A DNA stretch of 37,478 nt from Methanothrix sp. (GTDB lineage: Archaea; Halobacteriota; Methanosarcinia; Methanotrichales; Methanotrichaceae): NCBI GenBank assembly GCA_017994055.1, contig JAGOLL010000017.1:1-37478 (forward strand), written 5' to 3'. This document shows, in pieces, positions 7,230 to 15,827 of the stretch. The stretch's first letter is position 1. Every line of letters starts with the position of its first letter. Made by a program: the position numbers and the translations under genes. A model generated the notes under the pieces. The model saw only the letters and a list, made by a program, of their open reading frames with translations, ran no database searches and was not told the origin of the DNA.

Positions 7230-8228
7230 TTGAAGAGATCGATTCTTCTGGTACTCCTTCTGTCTGCCTCATTGGTCTTTTCAGGCTGCATATCCAGTCC
7301 AGAGAACAAGCATGAGAACATAACCACTCTGCGGATAGGCTATCAGCCCAGCACCCATCAAATAGCGGAGATGGTGGCCACAGATCTCGGCTGGTGGAGA
7401 GAGGATCTGGAGCCATTCGGGATTAAGGAGGTGCGTGAGTTCGGATTTCCCTCTGGACCTCCGGAGATGCAGGCCATGATGGCAGGAGAACTGGATATAG
7501 CATATGTCGGCACCTCGCCTCCAATATCTGCAATGTATCAGGGCCTGGACGCCAGGATTGTGGCCGCGGTGAACATCAATGGCTCCGACTTGGTCTTCCG
7601 CTCTGATGTGCCATACCGGGGTCCTCCATCTCTGGCCAGAATGAGGGTCTCCACATTCCCAATCGGTTCGATTCAGGATATTGTCTTGCGAAAATGGCTG
7701 GCCCAAAACGGCGTTGATGCCTCTCAAGTAAATATCACCGCAATGGGTCCAGGAGATGCGGTTTCAGCCATTATCTCGGGCGGGATTGACGCTGTGTTCC
7801 TCCCCCATCCCGCCCCGGCTATAATCGAGATGGCAGATAAAGGAAGATCCGAGGTAGCCTCGGGAGAGATGTGGCCCGGCCACGCCTGCTGCAGCCTGGT
7901 GGTCAGTGGCAATCTCATCCGCAATCAACCCGAACTGGTGGAGCAGATAGTAAGAATCCATATCAAGGCTACGGAGTATGTCAATTCTCATCCTGCCCAG
8001 GCGGCGCGGATCTATGCCAATCACACCGGCCAGGATCTGGAGATGGTCAGATACTCCCTAAAGACATGGGACGGCAAGTGGATAAGCGATCCTCACCTCC
8101 AGATCCCCTCCACCCTTGTCTATGTAGAGTCCTGCCGCCAGCAGAACAATGAAGCAAAGATTCTGACAGAAGAGGATATCTTTGACACCAGCTTCTATGA
8201 TGGAGCAGAAGCTACAGCCGGGATTTAA
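7230..8228 (+). CDS. ABC transporter substrate-binding lipoprotein (NMT1/SsuA/TauA-like)
   Basis: The protein has 332 residues from TTG 7230. The lipobox LVFSGC gives a lipid-anchored extracytoplasmic protein. The mature part begins with TLRIGYQPSTHQIAEMVATD and continues with GPPEMQAMMAGELDIAYVGT and STFPIGSIQDIVLRKWL. These are the strand-helix patterns of the NMT1/OpuAC-type periplasmic binding protein superfamily, which includes sulfonate, nitrate and taurine binders. It would deliver a small organic or anionic ligand to an ABC permease. No permease or ATPase gene is adjacent, so it is an orphan here. The 3' end overlaps the convergent STAS gene by 17 bases. The ligand is unknown. Confidence 0.85.
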   Translation: MKRSILLVLLLSASLVFSGCISSPENKHENITTLRIGYQPSTHQIAEMVATDLGWWREDLEPFGIKEVREFGFPSGPPEMQAMMAGELDIAYVGTSPPISAMYQGLDARIVAAVNINGSDLVFRSDVPYRGPPSLARMRVSTFPIGSIQDIVLRKWLAQNGVDASQVNITAMGPGDAVSAIISGGIDAVFLPHPAPAIIEMADKGRSEVASGEMWPGHACCSLVVSGNLIRNQPELVEQIVRIHIKATEYVNSHPAQAARIYANHTGQDLEMVRYSLKTWDGKWISDPHLQIPSTLVYVESCRQQNNEAKILTEEDIFDTSFYDGAEATAGI

Positions 8229-8562
8229 TTGAAAGGAGGGCCTCCTCCCAGCTTTTTTTAATTAAAAACAGCCTGGCGAGGCCGGCAACCTCAAAGACAT
8301 CTCTTACCGCCGGTTGAAGCTGCATCAATATCATCTCTCCGTCTATTTCTCCGAGCCTCTTTTTTTCGGCCAGAAGGACACGCAGACCGGAGCTGCTTAT
8401 GTATTCGGTATCGGCCAAATCAATAATTATCCTGGAGTTCTCACTTATAGCTTTATATAGAGCTCTCTCCAGGTCGACTGAACATCTAGAGTCGATTCTT
8501 CCCGATATTGATATCAGGCAAATGCCTTGCACCTCTTTAACTGCTATCTTCATAATTATCAT
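8212..8562 (-). CDS. STAS-domain anti-anti-sigma-like factor (second of two)
   Basis: The 116-residue protein is a single STAS domain (SpoIIAA/RsbV family). The conserved loop IIIDLADTEYISSSGLRVLL contains the phosphorylatable serine, Ser57 by alignment with SpoIIAA Ser58 and RsbV Ser56. In bacteria the unphosphorylated form binds an RsbW/SpoIIAB-type kinase and releases its target. Here it is the last gene of a three-gene minus-strand unit that follows a combined phosphatase/kinase receptor. It begins 27 bases after the first STAS gene. Start choice between codons 1 and 4 (8562 or 8553) is open; AAAGGA just upstream favours 8562. Its C-terminus overlaps the convergent substrate-binding gene. 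Confidence 0.88.
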   Translation of the reverse strand: MIIMKIAVKEVQGICLISISGRIDSRCSVDLERALYKAISENSRIIIDLADTEYISSSGLRVLLAEKKRLGEIDGEMILMQLQPAVRDVFEVAGLARLFLIKKSWEEALLSIKSRL

Positions 8563-8589
8563 ATTTCCTTTGGAAGTCGAATCATAAAA

Positions 8590-8934
8590 TCAGGCTTGAG
8601 CATTGAATTGGCCAATTGCCTCCTCCTGGTCGACAGAGATGGAGAAGATCCTGTCAAATCCGGTCATCCTGAATATATCTCTTACAAATGGCTGCAGAGA
8701 CGCCAATCTAATCGATCCCTCTCTCTCCTTTTGTTTTTTAAGAGCTGACAGGAGAACCCTAAGCCCCACGCTGCTGATATAGTCCACTGCAGCCAGATCT
8801 ATGATGATCTTGTTTTTGTTATGCTCAATCACATCATTCAGCTTTGCCTCTATCTCCTTGGAGCTGATGCTATCCATCCTTCCCAATATCTCAATAATAC
8901 AGACATCATCTCTGCTATTGGTGGATATTTGCAT
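8590..8934 (-). CDS. STAS-domain anti-anti-sigma-like factor (first of two)
   Basis: The 114-residue protein is a single STAS domain with the conserved segment IIIDLAAVDYISSVGLRVLL; Ser55 is the predicted phosphorylation site. It differs from its neighbour mainly in the helix after the phosphosite and in the C-terminal part (FRMTGFDRIFSISVDQEEAI), so the two are likely to have different partners. The start is 1 base past the stop of the large receptor gene, so the genes are very probably co-translated. The cognate phosphatase (SpoIIE-like) and kinase (RsbW-like) are both domains of that receptor. Confidence 0.9.
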   Translation of the reverse strand: MQISTNSRDDVCIIEILGRMDSISSKEIEAKLNDVIEHNKNKIIIDLAAVDYISSVGLRVLLSALKKQKEREGSIRLASLQPFVRDIFRMTGFDRIFSISVDQEEAIGQFNAQA

Positions 8935-8935
8935 T

Positions 8936-11900
8936 TCATCCCGCCTCCTGATGGGGTCCCATCAATGGCCTGTCTTTTATCTTGATCAGCATCAATCTAT
9001 TTCTTCCCCTCTCAAAATCATATCTAATCTCATCAGACAGTGACCTCATGAGATGGATTCCCAATCCACCTATGGGCCGCTGCTCCAGGTCAGCCGAAAA
9101 GTTCGGCTCTTCGAATTTGGTGGGATCGAACCGGGGAGCATCATCTTCTATTGTGACTGTAAGACGGCCTTTCAGGAAATCAATTGCGATTTGGACTGCT
9201 CCCTGATCTCCATGATATCCATGTCGGATGATGTTAATGAAGGCCTCCTCCACCGCCAGCTGCATGTCCAGTATCTGCTTTTCGGCAAATCCTGCTCTGG
9301 ACATGATCCTCTCCAGCTCCTCATTTAATCTGGGGATCTCTTCATCCCTTGAGCAGACCGAGAGGAGACTGTGCTCCTCCTCTCTGGGGCAGGCTTTAAG
9401 CACTACCAGGGTGATGTCATCATTCTGCTCTCGATCTCCTCGAAAAACCGAGACCTCCTCCATTATCCTGAACATGATCTCCTCAGCGGTTGACTGACAG
9501 GTCTTGCTCACAGCCCCGATGAGCCTTTGCATTCCAAAGAGTTCTTCTCTTGGGCTCATGGCCTCGGTGACGCCATCGGTATAAAAGACGGCTACATCTC
9601 CCGGCTCGAATTTGATGGTCTGCTCCTCATAGGAGGCGCCTTCTTTTGCTCCCAGGGCTATGCCGCAGGCCATCTCTTCCACATATCTGCAGTCCCTGCT
9701 CTTGAAGATAAGCGGAGTGGGGTGCCCGGCATTGGCATATTTGAGTGTGAGGGCCTCTCCGTCCAGAACTCCGAAGAGCAGGGTGACGAACATGCCTGCT
9801 GTGGCATCGGATACAATCATATTATTGGCATTTCTGAGCACCTCGGTGGCCAGGGACTGATGGGCGGCACTGGCCCTTATGATCATCCTGGATAGAGCCA
9901 TGAAAAGGGCAGCAGGTATGCTCTTTCCTGCCACATCTGCTATAACCAGGCCGTGACCGCCATGGGGAAGAGCAATGAAGTCATAGAAGTCGCCTCCCAC
10001 CTCCATAGCCGGGATGGTAACTGCCGCCACCTCGAAGTTGGCTATTTCCGGCGTTGTCTTGGGAATAAAGCTCTTCTGGATCTCAGCCGCCACATGAAGC
10101 TCCGTCCTGGACCTCTCCAGCTTCTGCTCCATTATCCTCCTCTCCGTCATGTCCCGGACCGACTCTATGGCTCCCATGGTATTGCCGATCTCATCGCAGA
10201 GAGCAGTGGCCTTGGCCAGAAGGTATGAGCCATGGGGGCCGAAGGTGGGAATGAAAACCTCTCCTATAACCGCGGTGCCCTCCCTCTTGAAGCCCAGATA
10301 CTCCGCCTCCCAGCCCTCATGGGGCTCCAGCACCATATCCACCAGTATTGGCCGCCGGTATCCATAGAAGGGCAGTGAGTACTCATAATCGCCCTTGCCC
10401 AGGATGTCTTTGGCCAGGACCCCAGTGAGAACCTCCATAGCCCGGTTCCATATCATCACTTTTCCGTTCAGGTCTATGGCCATTATGGCCTCGGGCATGA
10501 AGCTGATGATATCGGCCATCTGTTGTTGCGACTCTCGCAGGGCCTCCTCGGCTCTCTTGCGAGAGGTGATGTCGCGGGAGGAGTTGGCTATGTATATCAA
10601 ATTCCCTTCCCGGTCAAAGACGGGACTGGATATGGTCTCCACCCAACGGTGTGACCCATCTTTCATTATGGCCGGATATTCAATAACCTCTCCTCTCTTG
10701 GTTTCCAGGAATCTCTGCAGAGCTTGTCCGATGATCTCAGAGCCTTCCGGCCCAAAAAACAGCCCGATGGCAGGCTTGCCTACCAGCTCTGAGGGCTCAT
10801 ATCCAGCAATTCTGATGGAAGGCGATACATATGCAAAATGAAGCTCGGGATCGGGTGTATGGAGATGGATCACATCAGTCATATTCTCAGCCAAAAGCAG
10901 GTAGCGCTCCTCGCTCTCCCTCCGGGCTGCCTCAACCTTTTTGCGCTGGGTGATGTCCCTGGTGGAGCAGGCCACATAGATCACATTCCCCTCCCCGTCC
11001 AGTATGGGATTGGCGATGGTCTCGACCCAGATGCATGATCCTTTTCTGTCTTTAATCCGATACTCAGTGATCTCTTGGCTCTTATCGGCCAGCAATCTGC
11101 TCAGGGATTGCCTTAGAATCTCCTTATCCTCAGGCCGGATCAGATTTTCAAAAGGCGACCTGCCTATCAGTTCCGAAGGCTCATATCCCGCTTGCCTGAT
11201 AGAAGGCGATATATACACATAAGTGAGATCGGGATCGGGAGTATGGAGATGGATCACATCGGTCATGTTCTCCGCCAAGAGCAGATAGCGCTCCTCGCTC
11301 TCCCTTCTGGCTTCCTCGGCTTTCTTGCGCTCTGTTATGTCTCTGGTGGTGCAGGCAATGTAGATCGCATTTCCTTCCTCATCCAATATGGGATTGGCGA
11401 TGGTTTCGACCCATACGAAAGATCCATCGATCGTCTGAATTCTATATTCTATGGTATCTTCTCTCCTGCGGGTTAGCATCCTCCTCAGAAACGACTTGAC
11501 GATTGCTGTATCTTCAGACATAACCAGAGTATCGAAAGGCGACCTGCCGATCAGATGGGAGGGCTGATATCCGGATTGCTTGATGGATGGTGATACATAC
11601 ACAAAATTGAGACTGTCATCTGTGGCATTGAGATGGATAACATCCGTCATATTCTCCGCCAGAAGATGATAGCGCTCTTCGCTCTCCCGCAAGGCCTCTT
11701 CCGCTTCTCTTATGCTTGTGATCTCCCTTCCTACGGATTGAATCTCAACCAGAGATCCGGCTTGATCGAATATGCCCCGGGCCGTCCATAAAATCCAGCG
11801 TGACCCCTCAGGCGCTTTATAATGGCTTTCATAGCTGAAGGTGGGATAGTTTTCATTGATCTTGCCCTCAAGTTCTCGCGCAGATTTCAGATGCTCCTGC

Positions 11901-13135
11901 CAGACAGATCCGTCTATTTTTTGGCCCAAGATATCCTGCTCCCCTGCGGAGAAAAATGTGCAGAATGAGGCATTGACAAAATTGATCATACCATCAGAGC
12001 TGTATCTGCATATCAGATCTGGAAGGTCTTCAACTACACCTCGGTAGCGTCTTTCGCTATTGACCAGATCCTTGTTGGCGCTCTTTAATGCTGCAAGCAT
12101 ATCATTGATGGATATGGCCAGATGTGCCAGCTCGTCCTCTCCCTGCACCCTCAATGATGTCGATAGCTCTGGAGACCTTCCAATGCTGGTGATGCTCGTG
12201 GTGAGGCTAACCAAGCGGGAGAGAACCGACCGGTCCAGGTAGCTCAATGTCATCAACAGGAATAAAAGCCCGGCAGCGGAGAATAAAATCACAAAGCTTT
12301 TCATGCTTCTCGCGCCCTGTCGATAGATCTCTCTTGATGCATTGACGCCCAGGATCATAAGGGGATTGCCATAGATGTTTGTCAGCAGGGCATATCCGGC
12401 TATGCTCTCTCCATCCAGCAATTTAACAAACACCGGAGAGCTGTATGACAATTGGGATTGGGCCTCTCGGAAGTCCTGGGGCATCTGAGGATCGTCCAAT
12501 GGATAGATGGTCAGGTTCAATTGAATGATGCCGGAGAGCTTATCAACCTCTTTTTGAGTTAAGTAGCGGCCTAAAACCACCCTGCCCATAGATGGAGAGT
12601 TTTTCTTGCTATTGGTTATGGGATGGGTGACTATCATCATGGGCTGGCCGGACAGCAGAATTATGCCTGCAAATCTGCTCTTCTTGTCCAGGCATCCGGG
12701 ACAAAATCCGTACAAGGATAACTGCTGGATTAAATCTTGCGGTATCTCCTCTGCGCTGCCGCTGGCATTCAAGAACCTGGAAAAGACGATCTGACCCAAG
12801 GAGTCCAGGAATAGCAATAGATTGATCTCCGTATTATGCAGGCTGTCATTGGTAAGGCTGCCAGTGCTCATGCTGTAATTGATGAAATCAGGATTGCCCG
12901 TGGTCATAAAAGCGTAAATATCATCTCTGGCTGCCCAGAAGTTGGCCAGATCGCCAAGCGCCGTCAGTTCATTGGATATAGCATTCAAGGCTCTGTCCAC
13001 ATCAACCTTGGCATTTCTCTCCTCTAAATCGGAAAAACTGCTCCTTAATTGCAGTTGGGCTGCTATATACAGTATCAATATCAAGCAGACCAGAAATAGT
13101 CCTGTGACTATCAGGGTCTTATTGCGCAGATTCAT
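8936..13135 (-). CDS. Membrane sensor with CHASE4, HAMP, five PAS, SpoIIE-type phosphatase and RsbW-like ATPase domains
   Basis: The 1399-residue protein has a transmembrane helix at about 7-29, an extracytoplasmic CHASE4-like sensor at 60-270 with GFCPGC, and a second helix at 280-300. HAMP follows at 300-355, then five PAS domains at about 360-480, 485-605, 610-732, 735-860 and 870-1000. A PP2C/SpoIIE phosphatase is at 1015-1250, with metal-binding motifs GGDFYDF, DVAGKS, NAGHPTP, TDGVTEA and NDDITLVV. A GHKL ATPase of RsbW type is at 1265-1390, with AVEEAFINIIRHGY, EDDAPRFDP and GGLGIHLMRSL. It can therefore both phosphorylate and dephosphorylate STAS partners, two of which are encoded directly downstream. 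Regulation should come from an external signal through CHASE4 and internal signals through PAS. The fused opposite activities are notable. Confidence 0.9.
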   Translation of the reverse strand: MNLRNKTLIVTGLFLVCLILILYIAAQLQLRSSFSDLEERNAKVDVDRALNAISNELTALGDLANFWAARDDIYAFMTTGNPDFINYSMSTGSLTNDSLHNTEINLLLFLDSLGQIVFSRFLNASGSAEEIPQDLIQQLSLYGFCPGCLDKKSRFAGIILLSGQPMMIVTHPITNSKKNSPSMGRVVLGRYLTQKEVDKLSGIIQLNLTIYPLDDPQMPQDFREAQSQLSYSSPVFVKLLDGESIAGYALLTNIYGNPLMILGVNASREIYRQGARSMKSFVILFSAAGLLFLLMTLSYLDRSVLSRLVSLTTSITSIGRSPELSTSLRVQGEDELAHLAISINDMLAALKSANKDLVNSERRYRGVVEDLPDLICRYSSDGMINFVNASFCTFFSAGEQDILGQKIDGSVWQEHLKSARELEGKINENYPTFSYESHYKAPEGSRWILWTARGIFDQAGSLVEIQSVGREITSIREAEEALRESEERYHLLAENMTDVIHLNATDDSLNFVYVSPSIKQSGYQPSHLIGRSPFDTLVMSEDTAIVKSFLRRMLTRRREDTIEYRIQTIDGSFVWVETIANPILDEEGNAIYIACTTRDITERKKAEEARRESEERYLLLAENMTDVIHLHTPDPDLTYVYISPSIRQAGYEPSELIGRSPFENLIRPEDKEILRQSLSRLLADKSQEITEYRIKDRKGSCIWVETIANPILDGEGNVIYVACSTRDITQRKKVEAARRESEERYLLLAENMTDVIHLHTPDPELHFAYVSPSIRIAGYEPSELVGKPAIGLFFGPEGSEIIGQALQRFLETKRGEVIEYPAIMKDGSHRWVETISSPVFDREGNLIYIANSSRDITSRKRAEEALRESQQQMADIISFMPEAIMAIDLNGKVMIWNRAMEVLTGVLAKDILGKGDYEYSLPFYGYRRPILVDMVLEPHEGWEAEYLGFKREGTAVIGEVFIPTFGPHGSYLLAKATALCDEIGNTMGAIESVRDMTERRIMEQKLERSRTELHVAAEIQKSFIPKTTPEIANFEVAAVTIPAMEVGGDFYDFIALPHGGHGLVIADVAGKSIPAALFMALSRMIIRASAAHQSLATEVLRNANNMIVSDATAGMFVTLLFGVLDGEALTLKYANAGHPTPLIFKSRDCRYVEEMACGIALGAKEGASYEEQTIKFEPGDVAVFYTDGVTEAMSPREELFGMQRLIGAVSKTCQSTAEEIMFRIMEEVSVFRGDREQNDDITLVVLKACPREEEHSLLSVCSRDEEIPRLNEELERIMSRAGFAEKQILDMQLAVEEAFINIIRHGYHGDQGAVQIAIDFLKGRLTVTIEDDAPRFDPTKFEEPNFSADLEQRPIGGLGIHLMRSLSDEIRYDFERGRNRLMLIKIKDRPLMGPHQEAG
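10552..11689 (-). repeat. Three tandem near-copies of a PAS domain
   Basis: PAS domains 2, 3 and 4 of the sensor are similar enough to show at the DNA level. Each begins RRESEERYLLLAENMTDVIH or close to it, continues with a VSPSI or ISPSI core and GYEPSELIG-like loop, and ends WVETI-x-x-P-[IV]-D-x-E-G-N. The unit is about 125 residues (375 bases). This looks like recent internal duplication. Confidence 0.75.
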
Positions 13136-13263
13136 AACTTCAATCCTTTCTATTGAATTGCTCTTTAAAAGAGAATGGCATCTAATCTAATTAAACATAA
13201 CTGTTAAATATGTAGCTTGCCTAATGATAGTGATTATAGATAATGCCGTGATGGACTGTTGCC

Positions 13264-15018
13264 ATGATCCAATCAAATGCTCCCGCTCCGGTCCGGGCAG
13301 CCGGGAGAACCGAAGTCATACCCTATATTCGCAAGATCGATCTCATGTCCTCTAATTCCTATATTCTCTCGGGGGAGGATCAAATAGCACTGATCGATCC
13401 TGGCGCTCTGGATGAGCAGTGGGATCTTCTGGTCGATGATATGCTGAGGCTGATGGAGGAGAGGCCCCGTCCGGTGGTGATATACCTGACCCATATCCAC
13501 CTGGATCACTGCTATCAATTGAGGCGCTGCCATGAGGAGAGGGGGCTGGGCCGGGTGCTGGTGGCAGTGCAAGAGACGGGTGCAAAAGCCCTGGAAGCTC
13601 AGGATGAAAGGCTGACTCTGGCCGGCCTGCTGGGCAGAGAGTTGTTTCCTTTTCTCTCCGATCTCCGGCTGCTCTCAAATGAGGATATCCTCTTCAAAGG
13701 GGCGCGAAGGCTGGAATTGGATGGCACAGCACTCTCTTATCGCACCCTAGCCACAGAGATGGACCGAGGCAGGGAGCTGATCAGCCAGCAGATATCTTTG
13801 GGCGGTGGAGATCTGCTCCAGATCTATCCCCTTCCAGGACATAGCCCGGACAGCATCTGCCTTAAAGCAGGATGCACCCTCTTTCTGGGCGACCTCTTCT
13901 TTGCCCCCAATCCAGGTACGGCTGGAGCATACGGCTGGAGCCAGAAGGATCTTCTCTCCTCCATCGAAATGGTTCTCTGGATTTTGGATCAGGAGGAGAT
14001 TCGCATCTGCTTTCCCGGTCACGGCCGGCCCATTGATGCCCATCAGGCCCGGCAGATCCTGAGGTCCATGTACAGGGATGTATTATCTCTATCCGATTTG
14101 GAGGAGATCAATCCCCTCTGGGCCAGAAATACAGCAGACTATGCCCAGGATTTGATGGCCGAGCTGGAGAGGCTCTTTATCATAATAACCGGAAGGCTGG
14201 CCTATACCTCCTATGTGCTGAGCAGCATTGAAGAGGCAGGCGAGGCAGCGCGCCTGCAGTCGCTGATCAATGCGACAGAGATCGATGAGCTCTTCGCCAG
14301 CTTCCACAGATTTGTCCAGGAAATGCGCTCTGGCCGGAAGCTGAACTGGGAGCTGGTCCATAAGGCGGGCCAGATGGTGGGCAATTTGGACCGGGCCATT
14401 GAGGATAGTGCTTTGAAGCCCATTGTAAATCGATCATTGCTCCGCAGGACCAGAAGGCTGCTCAGCGACTACAGCATAACCTACAGGGGCTATCGTCCCT
14501 CCTTTTCTGCCGCCTCTATCGAGATCAACGACCTACTAATGGAGGTCATGGATCAGGTGGAGTTCAGATCATATGATGAGGCGGCAATAATCGATGCAGA
14601 AGATCATGAAGCATACCTGGAAGAGCTGCGCTCCAGGATAGATCATATCGATGTATTTGAGAGGGCCACTCTGGAGCTGGCGGCAGGCCAGAGCCTTCCA
14701 AAGGTGCGGCTGGAAAAAGAGAGATTTGTAGAAGCCATGACCGACCTCCTGGAGAGGCTTGCCGGCAGAGGTGCGAAAAGATTGGCTATGAGTTCAGCCA
14801 TGAATGATGATCTGGTCGCAGTGAGCATATCTGTGCAAGGCGGCGAGTTCAAGGGCAACATCCTAGGGCAGTCCGAATTGAGGTTTTTTGAGAGGGCATT
14901 TGCCCTGAGCGGATGTTTTATTCAGATAGATTGCTGCGAAGACGGCGCGCTGGTGGCAATTGACCTATTGCCCTGCATGATGATTGAGGAAGAGAGTTGC
15001 TATTCAGGAGAAGATTGA
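13264..15018 (+). CDS. Metallo-beta-lactamase-fold protein with a C-terminal histidine-kinase-like region
   Basis: The 584-residue protein has an N-terminal metallo-beta-lactamase domain to about residue 275. It carries the full metal set: THIHLDH (H77, H79, D81, H82), GHSPDS near 193, GDLFFA near 210 and PGHGRPI near 253. The remaining 300 residues are mostly helical. From about 290 to 410 they resemble a dimerisation/phosphoacceptor-like helical region, and the end (KERFVEAMTDLLERLA, then DDLVAVSISV) resembles a worn-down GHKL ATPase fold lacking clear nucleotide-binding boxes. It is divergent from the partner-switch operon, with 128 bases between start codons, which hints at a linked signalling role. 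Substrate and role are unknown; the beta-lactamase-fold call is secure. Confidence 0.75.
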   Translation: MIQSNAPAPVRAAGRTEVIPYIRKIDLMSSNSYILSGEDQIALIDPGALDEQWDLLVDDMLRLMEERPRPVVIYLTHIHLDHCYQLRRCHEERGLGRVLVAVQETGAKALEAQDERLTLAGLLGRELFPFLSDLRLLSNEDILFKGARRLELDGTALSYRTLATEMDRGRELISQQISLGGGDLLQIYPLPGHSPDSICLKAGCTLFLGDLFFAPNPGTAGAYGWSQKDLLSSIEMVLWILDQEEIRICFPGHGRPIDAHQARQILRSMYRDVLSLSDLEEINPLWARNTADYAQDLMAELERLFIIITGRLAYTSYVLSSIEEAGEAARLQSLINATEIDELFASFHRFVQEMRSGRKLNWELVHKAGQMVGNLDRAIEDSALKPIVNRSLLRRTRRLLSDYSITYRGYRPSFSAASIEINDLLMEVMDQVEFRSYDEAAIIDAEDHEAYLEELRSRIDHIDVFERATLELAAGQSLPKVRLEKERFVEAMTDLLERLAGRGAKRLAMSSAMNDDLVAVSISVQGGEFKGNILGQSELRFFERAFALSGCFIQIDCCEDGALVAIDLLPCMMIEEESCYSGED

Positions 15019-15068
15019 TATCCCCCAGGGCAGAATATGGCAGCGGATCGGTAGATTTGGTGCTGGCA

Positions 15069-15428
15069 ATGTCTAGAAAATTCTGCGATTTATCATCTAA
15101 GGATCTGGCTCTACTTCCAGCTCTGACCTTTGACCACTCCTGCATCGGCCAGGAGATCATATTTATGCATCTATATAATAAGAAAGGCATGAACTGGTAT
15201 CTGGCTGAGTACGGCCCCATAAGCAAGAGGTTCTTTGGATTTTTTGAGAACAAGACCGATGGTCTGACCTCGGGACAGTGCAGATATGAGGAGATCCTGG
15301 CCTGGGCAAAGAAGGGACCTGATTGGGAGCCGCTGATCGATGAGAGCTGGAGGCCGGTGGCAGCGGGAGAGATTCCCATACTGGTGGAATACATAAAATT
15401 GATGATACTCCAGCCGGATCTGACCTGA
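15069..15428 (+). CDS. DUF2958-like protein
   Basis: The protein has 119 residues from ATG 15069. The sequence MHLYNKKGMNWYLAEYGP, KRFFGFFE, then RYEEILAWAKKG and a charged end resembles DUF2958. These are small proteins with the pattern polar-WY-x-x-E plus a FFGFV-like strand, often encoded on plasmids or near mobile genes, with no known activity. The frame could open at TTG 14997, but that overlaps the upstream gene. GGTG at 15059-15062 lies 6 bases before ATG 15069 and supports the shorter form. It follows the beta-lactamase-fold gene by 50 bases on the same strand. Confidence 0.6.
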   Translation: MSRKFCDLSSKDLALLPALTFDHSCIGQEIIFMHLYNKKGMNWYLAEYGPISKRFFGFFENKTDGLTSGQCRYEEILAWAKKGPDWEPLIDESWRPVAAGEIPILVEYIKLMILQPDLT

Positions 15429-15479
15429 TGGATCGACCTGCCAACGCTGACACAAGCCCGTAGCATAACTCAAAAGAGC

Positions 15480-15827
15480 ATGATCTGCCTGCGCTGCGGA
15501 GGATGCTGCCTCCATCTTGATATCTTCGTTATCAATCCGGATCACATCCGGGAAGACGGCAGCATCGACCGCCTTGATCCTTGCAGCATGATCTTCAAGC
15601 CATCCGGACTGAAATGTCCCCATCTTTTCTTTCAGAGCTGCCCCGGCGAAGCAGAAGAAGAAAAGATAGCCGTCTGCTCCATCCATCATCTGCCCTGCTA
15701 CCAGGATAGCCCCTGCCAGCAGTTCGAGCAGATGGGGCTGGAGGATGATGTGTGCATCATGAGCGCCTATTTCAAGAATCTCGGATGCCGGGAAAAAGAA
15801 AAAAAAAGAGATTTAAAAAAGATCTAA
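15480..15827 (+). CDS. YkgJ-type cysteine-cluster protein
   Basis: The 115-residue protein starts with MICLRCGGCCLHLD, the CxxCxxCC cluster at the N-terminus typical of the YkgJ/UPF0153 family. Further cysteines follow at KCPHLF, AVCSIHHLPC, SPCQQF, VCIMS and GCRE. The family is thought to bind zinc or an Fe-S cluster in the cytoplasm; a function is not established. The lysine-rich end (REKEKKRDLKKI) runs into the convergent M42 gene, whose stop overlaps this stop by 4 bases. It starts 51 bases after the DUF2958 gene on the same strand. Confidence 0.8.
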   Translation: MICLRCGGCCLHLDIFVINPDHIREDGSIDRLDPCSMIFKPSGLKCPHLFFQSCPGEAEEEKIAVCSIHHLPCYQDSPCQQFEQMGLEDDVCIMSAYFKNLGCREKEKKRDLKKI

